Shown here: positions 1 through 6,440 of the stretch, piece after piece | Layout: every line of letters begins with the position of its first letter | Position numbering within the stretch: the stretch's first letter is position 1 | Assembly (NCBI GenBank): GCA_001805005.1 | Contig: MHDO01000052.1 | Span: 1-23,409, forward strand | Reading direction: 5' to 3' | DNA from: Nitrospinae bacterium RIFCSPLOWO2_12_39_16 | Lineage (GTDB): Bacteria; Nitrospinota; Nitrospinia; UBA9942 | Length of the DNA: 23,409 nucleotides | Notes under the pieces: model-generated | Database searches by the model: none | What the model was told of the DNA's origin: nothing | Seen by the model: only the letters and a program-made list of their open reading frames with translations | Made by a program: the position numbers and the translations under genes

Positions 1-310
1 ACATTTAGAATTGATGATAGAAGACCCTGATAAGATGATTGATAAAGTGCAAAATGCAGGTGCTATCTTTCTTGGCAAATTTACGCCTGAGGCAATCGGC
101 GATTATGCTGCAGGACCTAATCATGTATTGCCTACAGGAGGGACAGCAAGATTTTTTTCGCCTCTTGGGGTTTATGACTTTGTGAAGAGGTCAAGCCTCA
201 TATCCTTTAACGAGAAGTCTTTAAAGGATATTGCACCTACTGTAAAAGGCATAGCAGAGGCAGAGGGTTTAACAGCCCATGCAAAGGCTATAGAGATACG
301 TCTGAAGTAA
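1..310 (+). CDS. hisD: Histidinol dehydrogenase, C-terminal part (5' end outside window)
   Basis: Catalyses the last two steps of histidine synthesis, the NAD-dependent oxidation of L-histidinol to L-histidine, in the cytoplasm. About 102 codons are visible and the frame is open to the left edge. Base 1 is the last base of a codon, and the next codons read HLELMIEDPD, matching the catalytic Glu-His-Leu segment of the family (Glu326/His327 in the E. coli numbering; the Glu codon is cut). Then GDYAAGPNHVLPT supplies the zinc-ligand Asp and the conserved His, and LTAH near the end supplies the last zinc-ligand His. The internal TTG/ATG at positions 11-16 is not the start. The stop lies 2 nt before hisC, so the two genes are probably cotranscribed. 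The family is certain; only the 5' extent is unknown. Confidence 0.96.
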   Translation, partial: HLELMIEDPDKMIDKVQNAGAIFLGKFTPEAIGDYAAGPNHVLPTGGTARFFSPLGVYDFVKRSSLISFNEKSLKDIAPTVKGIAEAEGLTAHAKAIEIRLK

Positions 311-312
311 AA

Positions 313-1380
313 ATGGTATCTAACATCAGTAACCTTGTCAAAAAAAGTATTCAGAAACTCAAGCCCTATCATATAGAGAATACCCCATGTAGAATCAAGC
401 TTGATGCGATGGAGAACCCTTATCCTCTGTCTAAGGCTCTGATGAAAAAGGTCTTGGAAGGTATTAAGGGGATAAAGATAAACCGCTATCCCGACCCTCT
501 TGCATCAAGACTTAAAGACATTATCGCATCGGATATTAAAGCTCCTATAGATAATATAATAATAGGAAATGGTTCTGATGAACTAATTCAGTTAATTCTA
601 ACTGCATTTGGAGAACATGGGGATAGGGTTCTTTTATCAATTCCCACATTTTCTATGTATGGGATTATTGCAAGGTCTTTGTCCCTTATGCCTGAAGGTG
701 TCCCTTTGGATAAGAATTGGGAACTTCCATTGAACAAATTCTTATCCGATATGGAGAGAATTAAACCGAAGGTTATTTTTATCAGTTATCCTAATAACCC
801 TACAGGAAACTCATTTGATAGAGAATCAATTTTAAAGGTATTGGAAAAAGCGACTGGCATTGTTGTAATAGATGAGGCATATTATAACTTTTCAAGGAAG
901 ACATTTTTGCCATATCTGAAAGAGTATAAGAATTTAATCATTTTAAGGACTCTTTCAAAAATAGGTATGGCAGGTTTAAGGGTTGGATATTTGATGGCGG
1001 ATAAGGAGATTTGCCAAGAGCTAAATAAGGTAAGACTTCCATATAATTCCAATGCCCTTTCACAGGAGATAGCAAGTATAATTTTAGAAAACAGAACAGA
1101 AATTCAAAAACAGATAGGAGCTATTATATCGGAAAGAGATAGGCTTATGGAGGGGTTTAAAGAAATTAAGGGTATTGAACCATATCCTTCAGAGACAAAC
1201 TTTATCCTGTTTAAAATAGATAGAGACAGCAAAGAGGTCTTTGATAGATTATCAGACAATGGTATACTTGTCAGGAATTTTGGCAATGACGATTATCTGA
1301 AAAATTGCTTGAGGGTTACAATAGGCACATCAGAGGAGAATGATGAATTTTTAGATGAAATTAAGAAAATTATAACATAG
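313..1380 (+). CDS. hisC: Histidinol-phosphate aminotransferase
   Basis: A PLP-dependent class I/II aminotransferase of 355 aa, the usual HisC length. It converts imidazole-acetol phosphate and glutamate to histidinol phosphate in the cytoplasm. Visible signatures: NRYPDP near residue 57, GNGSDE near 85-90 (phosphate-binding region), YPNNPTG at 159-165, VIDEAY at 185-190 with the PLP-ring Asp187 and Tyr190, and LSKIGMAGLRVGY with the Schiff-base Lys216 and a conserved Arg223. A start at 313 leaves a 2-nt gap after hisD. No strong Shine-Dalgarno is visible, so translation may depend on coupling to hisD. Flanking by hisD and hisB supports HisC rather than another aminotransferase of the family. 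Confidence 0.95.
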   Translation: MVSNISNLVKKSIQKLKPYHIENTPCRIKLDAMENPYPLSKALMKKVLEGIKGIKINRYPDPLASRLKDIIASDIKAPIDNIIIGNGSDELIQLILTAFGEHGDRVLLSIPTFSMYGIIARSLSLMPEGVPLDKNWELPLNKFLSDMERIKPKVIFISYPNNPTGNSFDRESILKVLEKATGIVVIDEAYYNFSRKTFLPYLKEYKNLIILRTLSKIGMAGLRVGYLMADKEICQELNKVRLPYNSNALSQEIASIILENRTEIQKQIGAIISERDRLMEGFKEIKGIEPYPSETNFILFKIDRDSKEVFDRLSDNGILVRNFGNDDYLKNCLRVTIGTSEENDEFLDEIKKIIT

Positions 1381-1384
1381 GAGG
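1379..1384 (+). promoter_or_regulatory. Shine-Dalgarno of hisB
   Basis: AGGAGG, 5 nt before the GTG at 1390 and overlapping the hisC stop codon. It fixes the non-ATG start of hisB. Confidence 0.7.
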
Positions 1385-1389
1385 ACAAA

Positions 1390-1977
1390 GTGGAGAGAAA
1401 GGCTGAGGTTAAAAGAAAGACGAAAGAGACAGATATTAATATTTATTTAAAATTAGATGGCAGTGGTGAATACAAAATAAATACTGCTGTTCCATTTTTA
1501 GACCACATGCTTTCGCAGATTGCAAAGCATGGTCTGTTTGATATGGAGATTAATGCAAAGGGTGATACTGATGTAGATTTTCATCACACTGTTGAAGATG
1601 TAGGGATAGCACTCGGAGAGGCATTTAAGAAAGCACTTGGAGAAAAGGTGGGTATAAAAAGATATGGGCACGCAGTGATACCTTTGAATGAAGCACTCTC
1701 AATGGTTTCAGTGGATATAAGCGGGAGACCGTTTATTGTCTATAATGTCAAAATGCCAAAAGAAAAGGTTGGTGAGTTTGATGTAGAGCTGACAGAGGAA
1801 TTTTTCAGGGCTTTTGCAAACAGCAGTGGGATGAGCCTGCATATAAATATGATATATGGGAATAACCTCCACCATATAATTGAATCAATCTTCAAAGCAG
1901 CCGCAAGGGCGTTAGATGAGGCCACCTCCTTAGATGAAAGAGTAAAGGGGATACCCTCTACGAAGGGAAAACTGTAA
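1390..1977 (+). CDS. hisB: Imidazoleglycerol-phosphate dehydratase, monofunctional
   Basis: Dehydrates imidazole glycerol phosphate to imidazole acetol phosphate, using a di-manganese site. At 195 aa it is the single-domain form without the N-terminal histidinol-phosphatase domain found in enterobacteria. Metal-binding motifs are in place: FLDHM (His39), DFHHTVED (65-66 and Glu69) and HHIIE (His161, His162, Glu165). The C-terminus ends in the typical PSTKG segment. The start is GTG at 1390, chosen because AGGAGG at 1379-1384, overlapping the hisC stop, lies 5 nt upstream. This is the best ribosome-binding site of the his genes here. The product supplies the substrate of HisC. Confidence 0.96.
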   Translation: MERKAEVKRKTKETDINIYLKLDGSGEYKINTAVPFLDHMLSQIAKHGLFDMEINAKGDTDVDFHHTVEDVGIALGEAFKKALGEKVGIKRYGHAVIPLNEALSMVSVDISGRPFIVYNVKMPKEKVGEFDVELTEEFFRAFANSSGMSLHINMIYGNNLHHIIESIFKAAARALDEATSLDERVKGIPSTKGKL

Positions 1978-1982
1978 AAGCA

Positions 1983-2054
1983 GGGGTTAGGGATTAGGGG
2001 ATAGGGGTTAGTAAAAAAACTAATCCCAAGTCCCTAACTCCAAGTCCCTAATTC
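1983..2054 (+). repeat. 7-bp-period G-tract/C-tract inverted repeat in the hisB-hisH spacer
   Basis: Four G-tracts (1983-1986, 1990-1992, 1997-2000, 2004-2007) recur every 7 bp in GGGGTTA-like units. An A-rich loop (2013-2018) follows, then C-tracts at 2025-2027, 2032-2034, 2040-2041 and 2046-2048 with the same period. GGGGTTAGT (2004-2012) pairs with ACTAATCCC (2019-2027) with one G-U pair. The right arm runs to 1 nt before the hisH ATG, leaving hisH without a recognisable Shine-Dalgarno. The G side also fits the loose G-quadruplex pattern, four tracts of at least three G with 3-4 nt loops. Confidence 0.8.
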
Positions 2055-2055
2055 T

Positions 2056-2739
2056 ATGATTGCAATAATAGACTACGGAATGGGCAATTTGAGGAGTGTC
2101 CAGAAGGGTTTTGAGAAGGTTGGGTATGAAGCTGTTGTAACAAATAATCCTCAAGAAATACTTTTTGCTGATGGAGTTGTCTTGCCCGGTGTCGGTGCAT
2201 TTAAAGACTGCATGAGGAATTTAAAAGAAGGCGGTCTGATTGATACCATCCATAAAGTCATAGATGACGGTAAGCCTTTTCTCGGAATCTGTCTTGGTCT
2301 TCAGCTTTTATTTACAGAAAGTGAGGAATTTGGAATTCATAAGGGTTTGGATATTATTAAGGGTAGAGTTGTGAAGTTCTCATTTAATACTCCGAACTCC
2401 GAACTCCGAACTCCGAACTTGAAAATCCCTCACATGGGATGGAATAACATAAAGAAAAGGGGGCAAGGGGTCAAGGGAACAAGGGACTTGAACCCTCAAA
2501 CCCTCGAACCCTCGAACCCTTTCTTTAAAGATATACCTGATAACTCATATTTTTATTTTGTCCATTCCTATTATGTAATACCGGAAGATGGCAACGTTAT
2601 AGCTTCTACAACTGATTATGGTATTGGATTTGTTTCAAGTATCTGGAGGGATAATATCTTTGCAGTCCAATTCCATCCTGAAAAGAGTCAGGAGTTGGGT
2701 CTGAGGATGTTGAAGAATTTTGGGGGGATGTGTAAATGA
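2056..2739 (+). CDS. hisH: Imidazole glycerol phosphate synthase, glutamine amidotransferase subunit, with two repeat-derived insertions
   Basis: A class I glutamine amidotransferase that releases ammonia from glutamine and passes it to HisF, which forms imidazole glycerol phosphate and AICAR. The N-terminus IDYGMGNLRSV, the oxyanion and nucleophile region FLGICLGLQLLF (Cys79) and AVQFHPEKSQ (His207, Glu209) show an intact catalytic triad. The protein is 227 aa against about 200 for the family. The excess sits at residues 111-121 (NTPNSELRTPN) and 135-154, and both stretches are encoded by short-period DNA repeats. The second falls just after the conserved HMGWN motif and before NPFF-DIPDNSYFYFVHSYY. 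The reading frame is kept throughout. No hisA or hisF follows, which is unusual because these normally come next. Confidence 0.94.
   Translation: MIAIIDYGMGNLRSVQKGFEKVGYEAVVTNNPQEILFADGVVLPGVGAFKDCMRNLKEGGLIDTIHKVIDDGKPFLGICLGLQLLFTESEEFGIHKGLDIIKGRVVKFSFNTPNSELRTPNLKIPHMGWNNIKKRGQGVKGTRDLNPQTLEPSNPFFKDIPDNSYFYFVHSYYVIPEDGNVIASTTDYGIGFVSSIWRDNIFAVQFHPEKSQELGLRMLKNFGGMCK
2390..2417 (+). repeat. Four tandem copies of a 7-bp unit inside hisH
   Basis: The unit CTCCGAA occurs four times without interruption. It encodes residues in the NTPNSELRTPN stretch, extra relative to ordinary HisH. There is no matching inverted arm here, unlike the two other repeats of the his block. Confidence 0.85.
2458..2519 (+). 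repeat. 8-bp-period G-tract/C-tract inverted repeat inside hisH
   Basis: G-tracts start at 2459, 2467, 2475 and 2483, exactly 8 bp apart. C-tracts start at 2493, 2501, 2509 and 2517, also exactly 8 bp apart in CCCTCGAA-like units. The centre is ACTTGAA (2486-2492). It encodes about 20 residues (135-154) that look like an insertion in HisH. The arms can pair imperfectly, and the G arm fits a G-quadruplex pattern on the coding strand. Confidence 0.85.
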
Positions 2740-2753
2740 TAAGAAATGATAAG
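2734..2753 (+). repeat. Perfect 10-bp tandem duplication at the hisH stop
   Basis: AAATGATAAG occurs twice in tandem, the first copy overlapping the hisH stop codon. It marks the start of the non-coding junction between the his block and the polysaccharide block. No clear terminator hairpin is seen here for either convergent operon. Confidence 0.6.
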
Positions 2754-2763
2754 AACTTACTTT

Positions 2764-2898
2764 TCACGAATGAAATCTGCCATAGTGAAAAAAAACAGAT
2801 GCAAAAGAAATTTCAGGAAATATACGGATAAATCCGCTCCTCAAGATGCCACAGTTTAGATATTTTTCAATTCCTGATTTAACTATAGGTCTAAATAT
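2764..2898 (-). pseudogene. Possible remnant of an IS91-type transposase zinc-binding domain
   Basis: Reading leftward from 2898, one - strand frame is open for about 44 codons. It begins FRPIVKSGIEKYLNCG and continues ILRSGFIRI. This resembles the helix before the zinc fingers of IS91-family transposases, where patterns like WRP-(8-9 residues)-YL-CG-L--GFAR-RC are usual. The cysteines expected next are not readable in this frame, which ends at TGA, so the fragment would be decayed. An in-frame TAA lies just upstream, and the start abuts the truncated glycosylphosphotransferase in another frame. It could be chance resemblance, as the match covers only about 25 residues. Confidence 0.4.
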
Positions 2899-3151
2899 CG
2901 ATTACCTCATCGATGTAAGAGGATATTCTCTTCGGCCTGTAAAGTTCGAAAGACCTGAAGACAAAACCCCATATAAGAAGGATCGGCGTAATAAGGTAGA
3001 AATAAATATCCAATGGCGGTATCCCTTTATTGACCTGGAAAAAGCCACTGTAGAATCGGGTATAGTATGAAAGTAACCATGTCGAACCTATTACTATGAG
3101 GTCGACAATGAAGAGTATGTTTTCGAAAAATTTGGCATGTTTTTTTAGCAT
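2891..3151 (-). pseudogene. Truncated polyprenyl glycosylphosphotransferase (N-terminal fragment)
   Basis: Intact relatives (WbaP/WcaJ-like, about 460 aa) start polysaccharide synthesis by moving a sugar phosphate from a nucleotide sugar to undecaprenyl phosphate. Only 86 residues remain: two membrane segments (about 11-31 and 50-67) and the FELYRPKRISS-x-x-DE cytoplasmic loop typical of the family N-terminus. The stop at 2891 cuts it far before the C-terminal catalytic bacterial sugar transferase domain, so it cannot work as an enzyme. Its ATG overlaps the stop of the upstream glycosyltransferase gene (ATGCTAA, 7 nt), showing that it was once the next coupled gene of the operon. The break coincides with the possible transposase remnant. 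Confidence 0.8.
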
Positions 3152-4077
3152 TTATTCAATCCTTTCCGGATTTTACTTTCCCAAAATGGGGCATTCATGC
3201 TTAGCCTGGATTTTAACCAATGAGGGAGATGACGTTCAAAAAACCCAACCTTGTAACCTATTAATTTCAATGCAGTTCTAAGAATAGCCGATGGAATCAG
3301 CAACGGATTATTGTACCACAAGTATTTTAATTCAGAACTTACAAATCGCATCCCCTCCCCTTCTGACTGACCGAAACTCTTTCGAATCCATTGCTCACGC
3401 GAATGAAAGACCCCTATATCAAAATACCGTTTAAACTCATTAATATAGCCATATTTATGGGAATGGTATACCTTTGCCTCAGCACAATACGCAATCTTCC
3501 AGCCTGCAAGAAGCATCTTGGCTCCGACAAACATATCTTCTCCAAATATTATATCAGATGGAAATCCCTCAACATCAAATAATGCAATTCTACGATAAGC
3601 TGCAAATGAGTTTGAAATAAATGCAGTTCTAATATCTAATCTTGACACATCTGTCATGTTTTTGGTTATACTTTCCGAGGGATAGTTAAACAATCGGGCA
3701 TGTGCCTCTATAGCTCCGGCCCCTGGGCGTGGGAGCTGATGGCCGTATGAGGCGCCAATCATTTCATCATCGGAAAAGGGTCTTATCAGATTCTCTATTG
3801 CAGAATCATCGGCCAGCACGGCATCATGGGTCAGGAAGACCAATATATCTCCCTCAACCTCTCTGCTGGCACGATTCCTCGTCCCCCCGTGATTAAAGTC
3901 CCCCCTCTCAATTATTATCGTCCTCGCACCATTAGATTTGGCGATGTTAACAGTACCGTCATTTGATGAAGAGTCTATGACAACAATATCGCAAGGAACT
4001 GTTTGACTTTTAAGCGACACAAGAAGCCTGTGGATACGCTTTTCGGCGTTAAGGGTAGGAATTATAATACTAATCAC
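3145..4077 (-). CDS. Family 2 glycosyltransferase, rhamnosyltransferase-like
   Basis: A cytoplasmic inverting GT-A fold enzyme of 310 aa that likely adds one sugar, possibly rhamnose, to the lipid-linked repeat unit. Motifs in order: IIIPTLNA at 4-11, IDSSSNDGT at 34-42, FNHGGTRNRA at 61-70 (a pattern frequent in dTDP-rhamnosyltransferases), FLTHDA with the metal-binding HDA in place of DxD at 84-86, and FGEDM near 178-182, the region of the catalytic base. The start is GTG at 4077, overlapping the upstream stop as GTGA. The downstream gene overlaps by 7 nt. The sugar specificity is inference from resemblance only. Confidence 0.85.
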   Translation of the reverse strand: MISIIIPTLNAEKRIHRLLVSLKSQTVPCDIVVIDSSSNDGTVNIAKSNGARTIIIERGDFNHGGTRNRASREVEGDILVFLTHDAVLADDSAIENLIRPFSDDEMIGASYGHQLPRPGAGAIEAHARLFNYPSESITKNMTDVSRLDIRTAFISNSFAAYRRIALFDVEGFPSDIIFGEDMFVGAKMLLAGWKIAYCAEAKVYHSHKYGYINEFKRYFDIGVFHSREQWIRKSFGQSEGEGMRFVSSELKYLWYNNPLLIPSAILRTALKLIGYKVGFFERHLPHWLKSRLSMNAPFWESKIRKGLNKC

Positions 4078-5126
4078 TTAATAACCTTAGCCATAAACAA
4101 CTTAGCCCTCATATAATCAACAAGGGATAGAAAAAATTGTAAAAGCTTTCTTAAAACATCGACTATTGAAAAGAGAAAAAACGCCATCCTTTTTGGCAGA
4201 ACAATAGCAGGAAATGTGAACACCCAAAAATATAGATATCTTTTGTACAATGGAAATAAAATGTTATAAGGTTTTTCATCCTTGACACTTATGATGTTCA
4301 TCCTCGACCTTATTATGTTTGCCGGGAAAAAACTTAATAACATCTTTTTATTTATTATTTCGAAAAATTTTTTATTTATCTGATATTCACTTACAAAGAT
4401 ATCGAAGATCTTATTATTATTAACTCCGAATACATGGCAGAGTCTGTATCCCCCTGAGTTATAAAGCTTAGCCGCAACCAGATATTCTTTAACATATATA
4501 TTTTTATTTGAGTTAAATAAGGCGGAAAATGTCCATCCCAAATGGACCAAATTTGTTTCCAGAAACCTCTCCAGATTCAGATTGTCATTCACCAGAGACT
4601 TATTTATCACATTCACTGACACAAAGGTCAAAAAATAATTGACCTTGATTAAAAAGCTATCCAAATCATTATATTCATCATATCCTTTAAGATATCCACA
4701 TCCTTTCGGTCTTTCAGAAATAAAATCGTTGACAAACCCGTATGATCTCAGGTTGACTACACCATAATTATCCTTTTCCAGGATATCTAATATCTTTCCT
4801 ACCGCCCCATCGAGGAGTATATCATCATCCCCCAATATCAGAACATATTTTCCTGTTGCCGAATTGAAGCATTGCAAAAAGTTTCTATCTGCGCCGATAT
4901 CTTCCCTGTTCCTGACATAATTAATCGCATAACTATTATGAATATAGTTATTAATGACCTCAGAGGTGTTGTCAGTAGAATCGTTATCTGAAATTAACAC
5001 TTCTACACGTTCATCACCCTTCTCCAACTGCCCGCAAATATGCGATAGGCATATGTCCAGATATGATGCCCTGTTATAGGTTGGTATAGCTATGGTTAAT
5101 AGCGGCTTATCCAATTTGATATCCAA
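4074..5126 (-). CDS. Family 2 glycosyltransferase, abequosyltransferase-like
   Basis: A 350-aa GT-A glycosyltransferase for polysaccharide repeat-unit assembly on the cytoplasmic face. The N-terminal domain shows LTIAIPTYNRA at 10-20, ISDNDSTDNT at 45-54, NREDIGADRNFL near 73-84 and LGDDDILL at 98-105 (DxD-type metal site). This arrangement is typical of the branch containing abequosyltransferases, but the sugar cannot be told. A hydrophobic C-terminal part (about 285-345) may anchor it to the membrane. The start is TTG at 5126, preceded by AAGG, because no ATG exists in frame upstream. It overlaps the flippase end by 20 nt and the next gene by 4 nt. Confidence 0.83.
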   Translation of the reverse strand: MDIKLDKPLLTIAIPTYNRASYLDICLSHICGQLEKGDERVEVLISDNDSTDNTSEVINNYIHNSYAINYVRNREDIGADRNFLQCFNSATGKYVLILGDDDILLDGAVGKILDILEKDNYGVVNLRSYGFVNDFISERPKGCGYLKGYDEYNDLDSFLIKVNYFLTFVSVNVINKSLVNDNLNLERFLETNLVHLGWTFSALFNSNKNIYVKEYLVAAKLYNSGGYRLCHVFGVNNNKIFDIFVSEYQINKKFFEIINKKMLLSFFPANIIRSRMNIISVKDEKPYNILFPLYKRYLYFWVFTFPAIVLPKRMAFFLFSIVDVLRKLLQFFLSLVDYMRAKLFMAKVIK

Positions 5127-6440
5127 TGCCTTGCCATTCTTTTTTATTCTTAAAGTAGATGTAAAGAATCCAAGGCAACCCCCAGAAATAACTGGACAAA
5201 TACCCTAAAAAGAAGTATTCCGCCGGCAGATATTTAGCGCAAAATAAAGTGCTTACAACTATGTAAATTGCGGAAACTAACGATGGAATTGTTAAGGGTT
5301 CTTTTTTATGCGATCTTAAATATACAGCGAGGGAGTTAACTATGATCTGAAGAAACCAGGCAATCCCCAAAAAGAGTAATGACAAATCATCCGACAGCCT
5401 GTTTACGATCTCAAGCCTGCCCCTAAAATTATAGACGAACGCAAATATCGTTATACCCCCCATCAGAAATGTTATAGATGCGAAAGAGAGATGCCTATAA
5501 AATAGGACATCGAGTTCCTTCCATCTCTTTTGGGATATATGGATGTTTAGTGTTGGAATTATAGCATAAATCCATGAATTAGAGATACTAAATACTGCCA
5601 TCCATAAGACAATGCTCAATCCTATCCTTCCGGCTTCAACAGCGCCATGGAACTGAAACATTATCGGGGTATACATCTGGAAGATAAAGTATCCGCTTGC
5701 CCAGCTGACTGCGTACCTCCACTGAAGTCCCAAAAATTTCTCTTTCCATGAATAAGCAAATTCCCTTGAGATATTTAGAAATTTACTTATGTGACGGCTA
5801 AATCTTGTAAATGAGATATACAGTCCAATGAGTGAACTTAGAAACAATGAAACTGAAAGAGCATGTAGTCCGAGGCGGGATACCAAACCCAACCACATAA
5901 AAAGGAAGGTTGTTATCGATATAACCATGCGGATTCTCTGAATAGTGCCGATTAAATTGCAGCCTTCAAAGAAGCATAAAAGGGAGTTATTGAAAAAGGT
6001 GAGGCCGGCTCCGAGCAGGTATACTACCCAGGGCAGGAACCATTTAACGGCTCCATCCTTTTGCGAGAGAAAAAAAAACCTATTACTGATATGATCGGGA
6101 AGGCTATAAAGAGGACACCAAGAGCCCATTTGATACTAAAAACAAAAAAAGTCGCCAGTCTATTTAAATGTTGCTCGCTCCCGGTAATTCTATTGTCATC
6201 AAATCGCAAAAAAGCAAACTCATGGGCAGCAAACTGCATGATTATATTCGAAAAACCTAAATCTGCCAGCATAACCAATGTTGCCATGCTCATTATTGTA
6301 AACCAATAGCCTTGTTCTTCTTTTGTCAAGAACATAGGTATTAGAATCAATGTTAAAAGACCGGAGATGAGCTTCCAAAACTGATGCAGACCGGTAAATA
6401 AAACAGTAGTGTCTATATACTTTTTTATTAAGTTATTCAT
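5107..6440 (-). pseudogene. Wzx-like polysaccharide flippase, interrupted by a frameshift
   Basis: Wzx-type proteins flip the undecaprenyl-linked repeat unit across the inner membrane. The N-terminal part (from ATG 6440) reads LTKEEQGYWFTIMSMATL then LADLGF, the classic start of the polysaccharide-exporter MATE fold. It continues to FPIISVIGFFF and then runs out of frame. The rest, from FFFLSQKDGAVKWFLPWVVY, continues in the neighbouring frame to 5107. The switch lies in a T9 tract (- strand) at 6070-6078. Adding one T gives a single 445-codon frame (444 aa), the normal length for Wzx with about 12 membrane segments. The start overlaps the upstream stop as ATGA. It may be a real mutation, a phase-variable switch or a homopolymer sequencing error. 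Confidence 0.85.
6070..6078. repeat. A9/T9 homopolymer at the flippase frameshift
   Basis: Nine consecutive A on the + strand. A tract of 10 (or 7) would restore a single flippase reading frame. Another A9 tract, at 7643-7651 inside the 806-aa gene, leaves that frame intact. Confidence 0.85.

Noticed and set aside
2736..2831. ATG overlapping the hisH stop with about 31 codons, considered as a hisA remnant
   Set aside because: The translation (MIRNDKNLL...) shows nothing of the HisA start (the IPAIDLK pattern).
2846..3070. A 74-codon + strand open frame after hisH
   Set aside because: It lies opposite the glycosylphosphotransferase fragment, has no family resemblance and has no good ribosome-binding site; it is a shadow frame.
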